From assembly GCA_047967505.1 (NCBI GenBank), contig CM106539.1: DNA of 64,000 nucleotides; one strand, written 5' to 3'. The DNA is from Dipteris shenzhenensis. Taxonomy: Eukaryota; Polypodiophyta; Polypodiopsida; Gleicheniales. Under the pieces are notes generated by a model that did no database searches, was not told where the DNA came from, and saw only the letters and a list, made by a program, of their open reading frames with translations. Shown piece after piece: positions 1 to 12,243 of the stretch. A program made the translations under genes and the position numbers. Positions within the stretch are counted from its first letter, which is position 1. Every line of letters begins with the position of its first letter.

Positions 1-437
1 AATGTACCCAATCACTGACTACAATCCCAAAGAGGATTTCAGCTATCAAGTCAACCAAGTGGAACAAGCTCCTTGGTACATCGATAGCGGTGGATCATCT
101 CACATAACAAATCATCAGGAATGGTTCACAAAAATGAAGCCATTAATAAGCATGCCATGTCAGCTCAACCGCAACAAATGCCACTATCTGCAAAATGGCA
201 CAAGAGATATGGTCATGTTAACTTCAAGTACTTGTTAGATCTCAAGAATCACAATATGGCAATTGGGATTCCGAAGCTACAGTTTCTTGGAAAAGTTTGT
301 GAAGCATGCTGCTTCAGCAAACAAAAGCAAGCCAACTTTGTCAGAAGTATCTCTCGTGCATGAGGTATTCTTGATTTGATACATACAGATGTAAGGGTTA
401 TGCCTAGACCCGCAGCATCAATCGTTCACTTTACTAC

Positions 438-1169
438 TTGACTTTCATCGACGACTACAGCAAATATTGTTGGGTCTACTTTCTGAAAGAGAAATCTAAA
501 GTGTTTTCCAAATTTCAAGAATTTAAAGCCATGGTAGAAAACCAGACAGGTAGAAAGATTAAGGTCATGAGATCAGATAGAGGAGGTGAATACATGTCTT
601 CACCATTCATGAACTTTTGCAAAAATCATGGCATACAAAGACAATTCATATGTGCAGATACTCCTCAGCAAAATGCAAGAGGTGAAAGAAAGAATGGGAC
701 TTTAGCAAACAATGCTAGAGCAATGCTTAGTGAAAAGCATCTTTCAAATCAGTATTGGGCAGAAGCAATAGCCACTGCAAACTACTTGCTTAATTGGTTT
801 CCTACCGAACTGATACAAGGTATGACTCCTTATGAAGCATTCACTGGACACAAGCCACACATTGGGCATCTCCGCATATTTGGTTGCATAGCATATGCCC
901 ACATACATGATGATCATCGCAAAAAATTGGATCAGAAGTCATGCAAATGCATCATGGTTGGCTATAGTGAAGAAAGCAAAGCATACAAATTGTATGATCC
1001 CATCAATCGCAAGGTCATTATCTCTAGAGATGTAATCTTTGATGAGGAATCAGAATCGAAAACCTCACCTACACAGGAGATAGAAGCATCGACTTCACAG
1101 TCATCTATAGAACAGGTTAATGAAGAAGAGCAAGAATTGCCAGCAACACCCCAAGCAAAGCCACAGTAG
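438..1169 (+). pseudogene. Copia integrase core fragment
   Basis: The 243-residue open stretch is a copia integrase (rve, DDE type). The first catalytic Asp lies in TFIDDYSKYCWVYFLK and the second in RSDRGGEY. The expected catalytic Glu lies in PQQNARGERKNG, where copia elements normally read PQQNGVAERKN. The C-terminal part carries the usual FGCIAYAH and KCIMVGYSEESKAYKLYDP blocks that precede the linker to reverse transcriptase. The enzyme would insert retrotransposon cDNA into the chromosome. It lies in a broken polyprotein, so it is a remnant rather than an expressed gene. The last 180 bases form one arm of a large inverted repeat. Confidence 0.92.
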
Positions 1170-1423
1170 CTCAGACGGCGGTCTACTAGGGAAAGCATAC
1201 CTCCAGCCAGATTGAGCTTTCCCTAGTCAACCACCATCTGAGCTACTGTGGCTCTGCTTGGGGTGTTGCTAGCAATTCTTGCCCTTCTTCATTATCCTGT
1301 TCTGTAGATGACTCTGAAGTTGATGCTTCTATCTCCTGTGTAGGTGAGGTTTTCCATTCTGATTCCTCATCAAAGATTACATCTCTGGAGATAATGACCT
1401 TGTGGTTGATGGGATCATACAAT
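989..1423. repeat. 208-bp snapback inverted repeat in copia linker
   Basis: The arms are 989-1196 and 1216-1423, equal in length and separated by a 19-base spacer. The right arm is the reverse complement of the left with scattered substitutions, for example around the shared text CTCAGACGGCGGTCTACTAG versus its complement. A further forward copy of about 30 bases of the arm end recurs at about 1459-1489, just before RT. The repeat sits in the acidic linker between integrase and RT. Confidence 0.9.
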
Positions 1424-1504
1424 GGATATTTGCTAGGGAATGAAGAAAGTAGACCTCCAGCTCAGATGGCAGTCTACTAGGGAAAGCAAACTAGGAAAAC
1501 TACT

Positions 1505-2234
1505 ATGAATGAAGAAATGGATGCTTTGTATAAGAATAATACTTGGGAATTATGCGACCTTCCACCAAGAAAGAAGGCCATAGCAAACAAATGGGTATAC
1601 AAAGTGAAGTACAATCTAGACGGCAGTATTCAAAGATACAAAGCCAGACTAGTTGCAAACAGATTTGCACAGCAATATGGTCAAGACTATGATGAGACTT
1701 ATGCTCCAATAGCAAAGATGGATTCCATATGGTTCTTCACTAGCAACACTCAGTAGATGGAATGTGTACCAGCTCGATGTCAAGAATGCATTTCTCAATG
1801 GTTATCTAGACGAGGAAGTCTACATGCAATGACCATCAGGTTAAGTTGAACCACGAAAGGAGAATAAGGTTTGCCATCTCAAGAAAAGTCTCTACGGCTT
1901 AAAGCAAGCACCCAGAAGTTGGTACAGTAGAATTGACAAGTATTTTGCTGATCTAGGATACATGAAATCCAATGCAGATCATACTCTCTACTACAAAGTT
2001 CAAGGGGAAGACATTACTATTGCACTTTTGTATGTAGATGATCTGATTGTGACAGGAAGCAAGGATAGCTTCATCAGAAAATTGAAACAAGACTTATCTA
2101 CAGAGTTCGACATGAAAGATCTTGGACTTATGCACTATTGTCTTGGAATTGAGTTTTGGAGAGATTCAGATAGCACATTCATGAGTCAGCTCAAGTATGT
2201 TGAACTATCCAATATCTATATAGGAAAATCATGA
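1505..2234 (+). pseudogene. Copia reverse transcriptase fragment
   Basis: The RVT_2 domain begins MNEEMDALYKNNTWEL and contains the usual copia blocks NKWVYKVKYN, YKARLVA, QLDVKNAFLNG, KKSLYGLKQAPRSWY and the catalytic YVDDL (about 2029-2043), followed by FDMKDLG and YCLGIEF. Frame changes near 1740 and stop codons near 1832 and 1846 break it into two open parts, 1505-1756 and 1962-2234. The RNase H domain that normally follows is absent, so the fragment is truncated at about 2234. Confidence 0.92.
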
Positions 2235-3590
2235 TGTTGTAGCATTGTACTCTAGCTAATCAACTACGTAAATGAGATGTCTCCAAATGCCCTAATAAGT
2301 ACACCAATCAAGGGTTGAAAAGATGACAACACAAAATCCCATTAAAAAATCAAAAGGAAAGATTTTTTTTTTTGGGGGGGCATAGGCAATTAGATAGCAA
2401 AAAAGGATGTTGTTTAGTAAGTAGCTAACTTAATGACCAAGCACTTGCCAAAATAAACATGCTAATGTACAAGTCACCCATATCTATAGACTCACCCTTA
2501 TAGTAACGGAACCATACACTATCTAGCACCTTAGAACACCTAACCTATAAGACTAAGTAAAAGACGTAATGCTAGATGGAACACCAAAACTAACACTAAA
2601 ATTAACGCTACCAAAAGGACTAAGACATTACTAATGGTAACACTAAAGGTAACGCTATAAGTAACATTTAATAGTAATACTAAAGGTAACACTATAAGTA
2701 ACATTAAAAGCTAATCGGCAATCTACAACTACACACAAAAATAGGCACAGCACACAATTGACATAAATCATATCCTATTTCTCACTGTTTAACAACGGTA
2801 AGACTAATGAAGCATTTAACCACAGAAAGACTAATGAAGCGAGCAAGGCATTTCATGGAGCAGAACTTGTTGCTTAAAAAAGCCTATCATAAAATCAGAG
2901 ATTGCACAGAGCTCAGTTTAGATAGCTAGAAGGGGGAGGGAGCACTATAGAAATAGGGAGCATCTTCCTACTAATAAATTTCCATCACATGCACCACAAA
3001 GTAGGCCCAAGATGCCAACTCATCCCATCTTCTTATCTAACCATGAAATTCTTAAGTAAGGTATAAATCTATTTGTTCTTAGATACCCAAATGTTCATCC
3101 ATAAGTCCATAGAGTGTCAAATATTATTGTAGCATGGTAACCGAGGGGGGAGGGAGTAGTGAAAAAGATTTATATGCGTCTTTTACTCCTTCTAATACAT
3201 ACATTTTGAAAAAACTTTTACTCATTAAATCCACATAAGTGATAGATTAGGACTTAGTACAGGTGTCATAAAAGATTTGGGTTTGCTAGTGTGTTGTAAA
3301 CCAATGTGTATGTGTGTGCGAAGTTATGAGTTGGCTAAAAAGTGTGAGTGAATGTGTGTGTGTATGACAATAGTAGGGCTAGGGGAGGATTTTCATAAGT
3401 TTTAGCATTATTTTAAATATTCATTATCAAAAACGGTGTCATGACATGTATGGACTAGCTCATGTATGTAAATCCAATAAATAGTTATTAGAACTGGACT
3501 ATCAAGAAAGGTACATAATGGGTGTGCAAAATATTTCCCAAGTCTCACCAACAACAAAAAAATAAAATAAAATATGTGTGCATATACCTC
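2235..3590. other. AT-rich spacer without recognisable genes
   Basis: No conserved coding sequence was recognised. The stretch holds a two-unit 37-bp tandem repeat (2637-2710) and other short degenerate repeats such as the GACTAATGAAGC motif near 2800-2840. Confidence 0.6.
2637..2710. repeat. 37-bp tandem repeat, two units
   Basis: The units 2637-2673 and 2674-2710 are nearly identical and built on the motif ACTAAAGGTAAC. Looser copies of the same motif precede them from about 2590. Confidence 0.8.
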
Positions 3591-3591
3591 T

Positions 3592-3649
3592 GTGTGTATG
3601 TGTATGTGAGAGGGTACAATTAAAATGTGTGTGTTTGTGTCTGTGTGTG

Positions 3650-3685
<36 letters not shown>

Positions 3686-3867
3686 CCAACATTTAGATAT
3701 GTAGGTGTGCAGGTGCATGCATACACTTGTACGTACATACATACTACATGTGCACATACGTATGTATACATGCATGCATGCATGTGTGGATGTACATACA
3801 TGTGTGTGCATGCGTGTATGTGTGTGCTCATGTGCACGGGTGCACACACATACATACATATGATCAT
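3592..3867. repeat. TG/CA microsatellite cluster
   Basis: Imperfect (TG)n, with the purest run at about 3651-3682, is followed by long alternating purine-pyrimidine text with ACGT, ATGC and ACAT motifs to about 3867. Long apparent reading frames here on both strands are products of the dinucleotide repeat, not genes. Confidence 0.95.
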
Positions 3868-4242
3868 CTAAATGTATACTCACTTGATTATACCCACTAA
3901 ACCAAAAGAGTGTAACTCCTTTATAGCTATATTATCAAACACAATGCTTGTAAATAATAATGGTAAAGGGTCCTTTTTGGTGGCAACATTAAGTTCGTAG
4001 CAATCCAGTTAGACTTAAAGGAAGATTTCTTTGGAATAATGACAATGGGTGATACCCATTGATGGTATGGTTTGGGATACATAAAACCAAATCACTCCTT
4101 AACTATTTTGGGACTAGTTGATAGGGTGCTTGGCAAACTCATCCTCTAGATATATCATACACTAACAAATCTTTGTAGGAATACCTTTCAAATCCTTGTA
4201 GGATCATGTTAATAGATCCTCGATTTTTTGAGCATATTGAGC

Positions 4243-4271
4243 TGTGTGTGTGTGTGTGTGTGTGCGCATGC

Positions 4272-4328
<57 letters not shown>
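4243..4328. repeat. (TG)n microsatellite, about 43 units
   Basis: An 86-base TG tract is interrupted only by a short GCGCATGCGCG island near 4264-4274. It is fully alternating purine-pyrimidine. Confidence 0.97.
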
Positions 4329-4329
<1 letters not shown>

Positions 4330-6260
4330 CACGCAATTGTGCTCCCAAGGCCATCATCTTTTTTTACTCATTAGTCTTGAGGTTTATTTCTTACATAGGC
4401 ATAGGTTTGGAATAATCCTTTCCACAAGATCTTGCATTAAGGATCCTCCTTGAGCATAAGTTGGTCTTTCAATTAACTTAGTAGTCTTGATTGTGTGCTC
4501 TATGAAAGAGAGAGGATTATCCCTAGTCTTTCTTCCACCTTCTCCTCTAAGCTCAACAAACTTGCTATATGTTTGATAGATTTGATGGCTCTACCTCCAC
4601 CATGTTAGCCCCTATGTCCTCAATGGTAGGTAACTGATCAACTATACAAACTCTCTATTTTTGGCTTTTCTTGGGTACTATAACTATGGGCTTATGTTTA
4701 TTTAAAAAAACCTTCATATTTCCATTCTTTTTAAGTACTCTTACAATAGGAAAACTTATTTATTGTATCGTGAGGGATCTAACCCTTCTTATTAATGTGG
4801 ACCACGTCCTATTAATCTAACAATATCTACTTGAGAATGTATTGGATTTTGACCTTCTTCATACATTTCCACATTGGATAATCCCACTTGGGTATTTAAG
4901 TGGTTATGACCCAAGGTAGACTTTGAGAGGCATGGAGTGTAGTTTCGAACTGTGATCTCCCCATCTCCCTCTAACTCTATAGGGATCCCTATTGGTTCGA
5001 GCTATATCATGTTGACTCCTATAACCTCATTAGTAGGGAAAGGTTTAAGAGATTTAACTTTTACTATTCTCGTGATCTAAAATGCCTAGTCTTATAGCAT
5101 GCATACCACAATTTTGCTACCTTATATAACTAAGGATGATGGAAAATTCCTTAATTTATCTACATTAGTCCCTTGATCAAGGGTACATACTATTGCCGCA
5201 ATCTTAACTTATGCAAAACAATATCCTCTTCATCATTGGTACCTCCATCGAATCTAGCATATAACAACAACATCTAGTGGTCCTCATAGCAGACTCTTAT
5301 TCCTACTTTTCCTTACTTACAATTACTCAACCCTAGGGTCTTCTTGCCTTATACCTAACCATTATGATGCTCTAATTGATGATATGTTTTGAGGTATAGG
5401 ACATGATCTCACAATATTTTCTAATGCTCCACATTGGTAGCAAGTCAAGGTGGTTTTTCCCCCTTTCTTTATCTCATTACGTAACATAGGATGCTCATGA
5501 AACCCTCACAATTTTTTTTGAGATTGAGGCATTATGACTATCTCCTAGCTCATGTTGTGCCAATTCTACCATGTTAAGATATTCTAGGATATATCGAATG
5601 GTTTTGTGAACCTTACTAGCTCTAGTATCCCTAGGTTTCCTTAGATATTTGCCCTTAATCTTGCGATTAGCCACATCATATCTCTTAGTTAACCATTGAT
5701 GAAGATAGCCTATTGAACATGGTACTAGGGAGGAGTTTATTGCACAATCTAGTAATGCTATTAGGCCACTTCTATAGATTTGATAGCTAATTCATGGTAG
5801 ATGCCTAACCAGTCTAAGACAACCTAGTCTATTATTTCATGGTAGACTCCTAACCTGTCTAAGACAACCTAGTCAAAATCTTCCCCTTCTCATGATCTAG
5901 ACATAAATCTCCTAGCTCCAAAAATGGTAACTATGTACATTCTTCTAAAGTCTCCTTAGCTACCATGCTACACCAGTATGATCCCATCTTTGTTATTAAC
6001 TTATTGAGACCTTTGTTATGATTATGGTGAGCTAAGCCACATTGCTAAAGATTTCATCAACAAGCATAAGGTTGGGCATGACAACCATGGAAAGACATTG
6101 TTTAGGGCACATGTAGCAAAAGTAGAATATTTTTTATACTTTAAAACAGTTGAAAAGAGGTAAACCCTTATGTAATATGAGTTCTGCAATGGAAAGGGTG
6201 CTAGCTATTGTAAAGAGGCCATGTAAAGACCTTGGACATGTCAAAGACATCAAACTATGC
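4330..6260 (-). mobile_element. Degenerate retrotransposon gag-like region
   Basis: Reading the minus strand, 5401-5442 gives CYQCGALENIVRSC, a CCHC retroviral-type zinc knuckle in spacing (C-x2-C-x4-x-x4-C) with His replaced by Asn. Preceding minus-strand text at about 5470-5610 is compatible with a gag helical region, but it carries stops. Low-coordinate sequence (4400-5340) holds no block I can name with confidence. I infer an old LTR-retrotransposon gag; assignment to gypsy or copia is not secure, and the outer limits are guesses. Confidence 0.4.
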
Positions 6261-6269
6261 ACAACTTTT

Positions 6270-7260
6270 ATTGCATGAAAGAAATTTGATCGTGATGTTT
6301 GGATAAAAGATTGAGGTGCATCACAACACGTGTTGCAATTGTGATTGGCTCAAGAAATTTGATCTAATTAGTAGAGTGTCAAATGCTCATGCTAGAGACA
6401 AAAAAGTTAGTTCCATTCAAACTGGCTAGTGACATACCAATTCATATTCAAAATGTTTGGAGCAAATCCATTTGTAATGTGCTTTATGTGTTGGGACTTT
6501 CCATGAATCTATTGCTAGTTTTACATTGCTCTTAAAATATGTAGGTTCTCTTTGATGAAAAGAAGATGATCTTATTCATGCAAGAATGGACCATTGGACA
6601 TGGGTTGAGAGATGGCATTTTTTACAAGTTGGCAGTCACACCTCTTAGACATAGAGCATGCAATGATTGCACATACTAACTTTCCTAACTTTCCATTGCA
6701 CTAGAGATATGGACATTTTCAATTTATATCATGTAGCTCCTTGAATGCACAAATATTTTCAATAAACTCCCATGTATCCAAGTGGGAAATTTGTGTGAAG
6801 GATTCCTTTATGAGAAATAACATAGAGAGCCTTTTTCTAAAGATCGGGCCATTAGAGCCAAGGGACCATTAGAACTAGTGCGCAGGTACACTAGAGGGTA
6901 CATGAATAATATGCCTTCATTCAATGGTAACAAATACTTTGTCACATTTATTCATGAATACACTAGAAGAATATTTCTCTACTTCATGAAGAAAAGGTCT
7001 TAACTTCTTAAAAAGTTTATAGAGCTTAAGCCTATCGTAAAAACTTAGCCCAATTCTCAAGGGAGAATGTCTCCAAAGCATTTGTTGGGATTTTTAAATA
7101 GTGAGGAACTACACAAGAATTTTCTTTTCCTAAGAGACAAAAAGTAAATGAAATAGTGAAAACAAAGAACCTCACCATTGTTGAGTTTGCATGATGTAGA
7201 CTAAGAACATGCCTAACAAATATTCAATAGAAGTAGTTTGCATAGTAATTTATTTTGTGA
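6270..7260 (+). mobile_element. Copia PR-integrase remnant (element B)
   Basis: Plus-strand translation across several frames recovers copia landmarks. A protease active site reads D-stop-G-A-S-Q-H at 6308-6328, so the active-site Ser codon is now a stop. NVLYVLGLSMNLL follows at about 6475, then a GAG-pre-integrase RYGH block near 6706. The integrase block NKYFVTFIHEYTRRIFLYFMKKRS (about 6930-7000) corresponds to the TFIDDYSRK block but has His in place of one Asp. Weak integrase text continues to about 7255. No LTR, RT or RNase H was found. Confidence 0.75.
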
Positions 7261-9480
7261 ATTAGTGTTGAAAATGTTTTGACTGGTTGAAAGCATCTTT
7301 CAAATGAAATTTTATATCAAAAGAATCAAAAAATTCACATAAAAAGAATCACAAATTCTATATCAAAAGGACCACATAATCCATCTAATAACTCTTGTCA
7401 GATCCATGATTGTTCAAAAGGATTGTGTTTAAATAAGTAATCTCAGAGATCAAAGTAGACACCTTGTGATGGGTTTAAAGAAGTTAATCTTGGTCAAAAC
7501 TCTACCTTAGATTGGATTTGTAAGATCCCCTTAGTTCTATGAGAAATTCATGATGCGAAAAGGGTAAAAGAAATAGACAATTTGTCCCTAGCTATGGTGA
7601 TCAATGGTTTAAGCTAGAGCTAGCTAGACTATGCTAAGAAGAAATGAAGAGTATGGTGATCAATGGTTTAAAGTTGAGCTATGTTAAGAAGGAAGGAAGA
7701 GTGAGAATATTACCTCATTCTTTCCATTACTTATTGAAACTCTATCAAAATTTCACTAGACTCCTTGTCTTCATAAAACTTTCATCATCGTGTCTAAGGT
7801 CACGGTCATTTTTCAATAGCTCCCTCTTATATCCTTTTTGCATCTACTTAAGGATTTTGTAAGATGGCTACAGGCAACAAACCTCAATATATTGTTGAAG
7901 TTGACTACTTGCTCATCAACATCAGCCACATTATTGAACTTGCTTGGCTATTCCTCGATAGCACAAAGGAGGTTTGCTTAAGAGGATTCTTCTACTCAAT
8001 GAGTGTTAGGTTTTCCTCCAAAGGAGTCCTTTGAGTGAGAAGATATGCATAATGAGGAAGATGAAGATGAGGATGAATCCAATGAACAAGATCAAGCCTA
8101 TAATTTTAAAAAATAATACCCCAAACTATACATAGAGAGTTGTTAAGTATTGCGCATTTGGTAGACCTAAAAGGCCTATGAAATGATGAGCCATCGAACT
8201 CAATTGTAGCAAGAAGAGTAGTACGCTCAAGCTCACAATTGGGGAAAAACATTTTGAAAGGAAGCCTTGTTATACAAAGTAGCAGAATGGGAACATAGCC
8301 TCCAAGGGTAGAGGATCCGTGATCAAAACCCAATTGGCTAATCTAAAGGAAAAGACCCCAAAGACAATTGCACAATTGAAGAGATACTTGGACCATGTTT
8401 GAGTCGACGAGCTACAAGCCTCTAAATTCAAGAATCAAGATACAAGGCTGATCAAAATAGCTATAGAGGGTGCAATAAGAGAACCAATCGATTAATGTCA
8501 TGTTGGCAATTGAGAAGAAAGGGCAACAAATATGATTCAGGAGATCTAGCAGAAGGAAAGCACCCATGCACCACTCTAGGTGAAATGGGACTAGATTCAT
8601 TCTAATAAAGATGGATTGAGGACAAAGATCACCATGCCTCATGTCACCTCATGTCAATTTTGAGTGTAATTGTTTCAATGTAAGTGTCCTATTCTTTTGG
8701 GTTCATTTCTACATGTAATAAGATGCCAATGAGGTACATGAAATGTCATTAGGAGTATTGGGAAAAATCCTCTATTTGTGGGTGAGGTTTAGATAACTTA
8801 TAAGTAGGATCTAGTAGTAGATTGGTACATGCATATGAGATGTAGAGGAAGAGATTTGATATACCATAATGTGTGACAAAGGAACTTGATTCTATAGCCC
8901 ACCAGTCAAGGCAAAGCAAAGCAAGAGAGAGACTTGAATATTCTATGATCCTCCTCTTTGATAGTGGTAGTATTTGCTCTACCAATGTGACTCATTTTCT
9001 TCCTCTAGTATTTGCACCCTATATTCAATGACCCTTGGTGGTAGAAAATTTTTCACTACATATCACATGAGGTTCATTGCCCTCAGAGCATGGCATGACA
9101 ATATCAGGTAAGGTCCCCTTTTGCACACATAGTTCATGGGCATTTTGTATGGTAGCCCACGTATTCTAACTTTGATACCCCACTTCGATACTCACTACTT
9201 GATTGTTGATTTGCAAAGTCAACAGCTTTGCTAATTGACTTGTGCTCATCCTATCACCTTCAATGCCTTCGATACCAATATTTGTAGTACACATGTATAC
9301 AACGTACTTAGCTAGATTCATTTAGACACAGAAATCTAAGAAAGTTGTTTGCTTCCATGTCTTTTGCTTTGGTCATTACATACCATGCCCCTATTGCCGT
9401 ACATTTTCATTGAAGAGCACATCATAGTTGGTTGTAGTTAGGACAATAGAGTCATCACCTATATTTGGCAATTGGAACAC
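7261..9480. other. Unassigned intergenic sequence
   Basis: I see no domain that I can name. An acidic run at about 8050-8085 (encoding EEDEDEDES on the plus strand) and text at about 8940-9000 giving FDSGSICSTNVTHF could be fragments of retrotransposon linker and protease, but neither has enough context to be called. Confidence 0.5.
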
Positions 9481-9530
9481 CTTCACTACCTCCATGTGAT
9501 TGATTGTGACAAGTAACATACCCGTCTACG

Positions 9531-10500
9531 ATGACACTTAGAAACCAGATCCATCAAAGTTTTTGCAATAATAGCTTTGAATTTGGTCATGCTTATGTGC
9601 TCAGGATTAATGACTATAACAATCAACTTACAGGAGCAGGAGAGACAACGAAGCCAGTAGAGATGGTTCAAGTCATCCTCAATGGACTAGGCGAGGGATA
9701 TGAGAATCTATTTTAGAGTACTACTATTCAAAGGCAAGTTCCAACACTTGAAGAGGTAGAATGAGTGTTACTTGGTGATGAACTTAGAACTCTGGCCATT
9801 CAACTATTACAAAATTGGACATTATGCAAGAGATTGCTGCAAAAAGTAGCATGACCAAGGAGGTCGATCTAACAAAAATAGCAGAAACTTTCATGGGATA
9901 GGCAAGTTCCAACACTTGAAGAGGTATAATGAGTGTTACTTGTGGTGAGGACATTCAACTATCACAAAATTGAACATTATGCTGCAAAAAGCAACATGAC
10001 CAAGGAGATCGATCTAGCAACAATACCAGAAACTTTCGTGGGATAGGAAATCATCATGGTAGAAATCAAAGTCATAGTCATTATTCCAATGAACGCATAC
10101 TGTTGTAGAAGTGTGATTGTGAATCCAAGGAAGAATGTTGCTATCAAGTGGACATTGCAGACTAGGATCCATGGTACATTGATAGTGGTGCTTTATCTCA
10201 CATGACAAAGCATCACGAATGGTTTACAGAGGTCAAATGATTGGAAGAACCCAAGAATGTTATCTACACTATAGATAACATACTGAATCCAATTCAAGGG
10301 AAAGGCATAGTCCCTATGAACAATTTTATTGGTATGAAAGGATTTGTGAAAGATGTACTTTATGTTCCAAAACTCAACAAGATCTTTTGTCAGTTGGACA
10401 AATGGCGAAACATTGGTATAAAGTCATCTTTGATACAGATAAATCTAGAGGATATCACCTTTTGGGAAAAACAATCAAAGAAGGACACTTGCTAGCTTCA
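9531..10500 (+). mobile_element. Copia gag-protease remnant (element C)
   Basis: The gag helical region 9531-9716 (LRINDYNNQLTGAGETTKPVEMVQVILNGLGEGYENL) matches the UBN2 gag family of copia elements. A worn zinc-knuckle-like block (YYKIGHYARDCC) follows at about 9808-9845. The segment 9732-9900 is then duplicated as 9901-10044. A protease block PWYIDSGALSHMTKHHEWF lies at about 10169-10225, and the downstream piece 10241-10495 contains the VLYVPKLNK motif. No integrase, RT or LTR is attached. Confidence 0.8.
9732..10044. repeat. Imperfect tandem duplication in copia gag
   Basis: Unit 1 (9732-9900) and unit 2 (9901-10044) both begin GGCAAGTTCCAACACTTGAA and end in the CTTTC-TGGGATAGG text. 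Unit 2 has lost about 25 bases. Confidence 0.85.
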
Positions 10501-10539
10501 CTATGCCATCTCAACATGTCAAAATTCTAGAAGTGTTCT

Positions 10540-10960
10540 TGGAGTCATAAAGAATTGAGAACATATCCCATGCTTCTTTTGATGTCTTAGCTGCATTGAG
10601 TGGTCCAACCATGACATCTTGAACATTCTAGTTGATCAAATGATATGCATACTTGTCTTTCTTGTCCCATTCTTCTTGTGCATGAGAAATGGTAGGATCT
10701 AGTTCGAGATCAAATGATATGCATACTTGTCTTTCTTGTCCCATTCTTCTTGTGCAGGAGAAATGGTAGGATCTAGTTCGAGGTCGCCAAATGGTCTAGG
10801 TGTAGACCCATCCACATGCTCCCACTGGTCTCATAATACATCTTATATTCTCCATTTGATACTTCCATGTATGTTGGATCCTATCTACTCACCACCACGA
10901 TGGCTATATATACTTATCCTAAAGCTCATAGAAAAACAAAAACAAAAAAGTAAATTAGGA
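10540..10960 (-). mobile_element. Copia gag fragment on minus strand
   Basis: The reverse strand reads LDPTISHAQEEWDKKDKYAY and then NAAKTSKEAWDMFSILYDS. This is the UBN2-type gag signature with W-x-x-K-D-x-x-A and the TAKEAWD block. It contains a 74-bp tandem duplication (10634-10707 and 10708-10781). It lies head-on against element C, so the two are separate insertions or a rearranged junction. Confidence 0.7.
10634..10781. repeat. 74-bp tandem duplication
   Basis: Units 10634-10707 and 10708-10781 are almost identical, starting GATCAAATGATATGCATACT. One difference is CATGAG versus CAGGAG. Confidence 0.92.
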
Positions 10961-11386
10961 CTCCAATCATCAATAAATTAATAACAAAGTCTCTCAGTAT
11001 AGAAACAAATCAAGCTAACAAGACAAATCTATATCTAAGCATCGAGACCTTTATAAGGCTAAACATCAAAATCCATTTCGCACAAAAAGGAACCCAATCG
11101 ACTAGCCACATTGCTAGCATCTTCTCACTATTCAAAGAGTCTTCATAAAACCCAAGGCAAGAAGACAAGTCGCAAGTGAAGAAATCAATTGAGTCACTTC
11201 AAGACAAAGCGGCCATGGGCTAGATAGTCAGACTCATGCCTACGAGGAGCCAGGTGTGAGATTAGATTCATGAAAGTTTAGCTCTTAAGGATTACCACAT
11301 ATAAGATGTCACTATTTATGGGAGGGGGGTCTTCCTTCTCCAGTTAAAATACCCTGACACCACTAGGACCCTTGTGGAGTGAACCT

Positions 11387-11530
11387 TGTGGGGGTTAAAT
11401 GCCAATGTACCTTAACCCTAGTTATGTACAATACTTAAATACATATATATATGGATGACATAGAAGATTAGGGTGTTCTGCACCCATCAAAACTTGTGTG
11501 GCTCTCTCTTCTGGCTCTCCCTCTCTCTGA
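11387..11530 (+). repeat. 5' LTR of element D
   Basis: It begins TGTGGGGGTTAAATGCC and carries the run ACATATATATATGGATGACA (a TATA-like block near 11441-11453). It matches the 16687 LTR to about 11530, after which the two diverge, so the true 3' edge of the LTR is uncertain. Confidence 0.85.
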
Positions 11531-12243
11531 TTACAGGTTAATTACAAGGGTTCACTCCCCATTTCCCATTCATTGGTTGTGATTTTGGAGTTCCAACAGA
11601 AGATAGATATTTGTAGATTGTCTTGCTGAGTTTGATTATGCAGTGACGCCCATGTTTTGACGCATCCTAGGTTTTATTTTCACTAGGAGTCATTGCCGTG
11701 GGGCCATGATTTCTTGGATATACCTTATGCAGATCACTTTGGTTGCAGTGTGCGCTCATTTGTGGTTTGCATTGGGCTACATTGGATGTTTTACATGCCA
11801 TTTGTATGCATTGTGATCCTTGTGGATGCGTAGATAGGCCCAGATTGCCTTGTGAGATGCTTTATTAATGGACGTTTAGCACACAGATGCTATTTTATGC
11901 TGAGGGATAGCTTTGATATATTACAGTGGATGCACATGTTGTGCTATGATCTCTTGGATGAGATTTTATTGATGCATATGCTCATGGACAATATTTATGC
12001 TTGAGGCATTTTGGCACTTATTGGCATTGGGATTGCCATTACAATTGGCATTTTCTTTTGGGCCGGATTTGCTCATATGGATGCATAGTATATGCACATG
12101 AGTCAGATGCATTTTGATGCTTTGAGCCTTTGAGGTTTGGTGATATTACCTTCCATTTTGGCATACACATTTGGGTGCACTTGGTATTTCGTGTGATTCT
12201 TTCTTATAGGCACTATCATTTGGGATTTTGTTTAATTTGCATT

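Larger units (their letters stand above)
1..2234 (+). mobile_element. Ty1/copia retrotransposon pol remnant (element A)
   Basis: This is a decayed copia polyprotein read in several frames. In order it shows the retropepsin active-site region (WYIDSGGSSHIT, about 80-112), a GAG-pre-integrase zinc region (HKRYGH, then paired Cys, about 195-360), an integrase core (438-1169) and a copia reverse transcriptase (1505-2234). This is the copia order PR-IN-RT. The copy runs off the left edge, so LTR, gag and the start of the protease are not visible. It stops just after the RT thumb region at about 2234 with no RNase H and no 3' LTR. Frameshifts, stops (for example near 1757 and 1832) and an inverted duplication inside the IN-RT linker make it inactive. 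Confidence 0.93.

Noticed and set aside
3408-4453. Several long open frames on both strands encoding repeated His-Thr or Cys-Val residues
   Set aside because: They are translations of (TG)n/(CA)n microsatellite DNA, present in multiple frames at once, with no domain or gene context.
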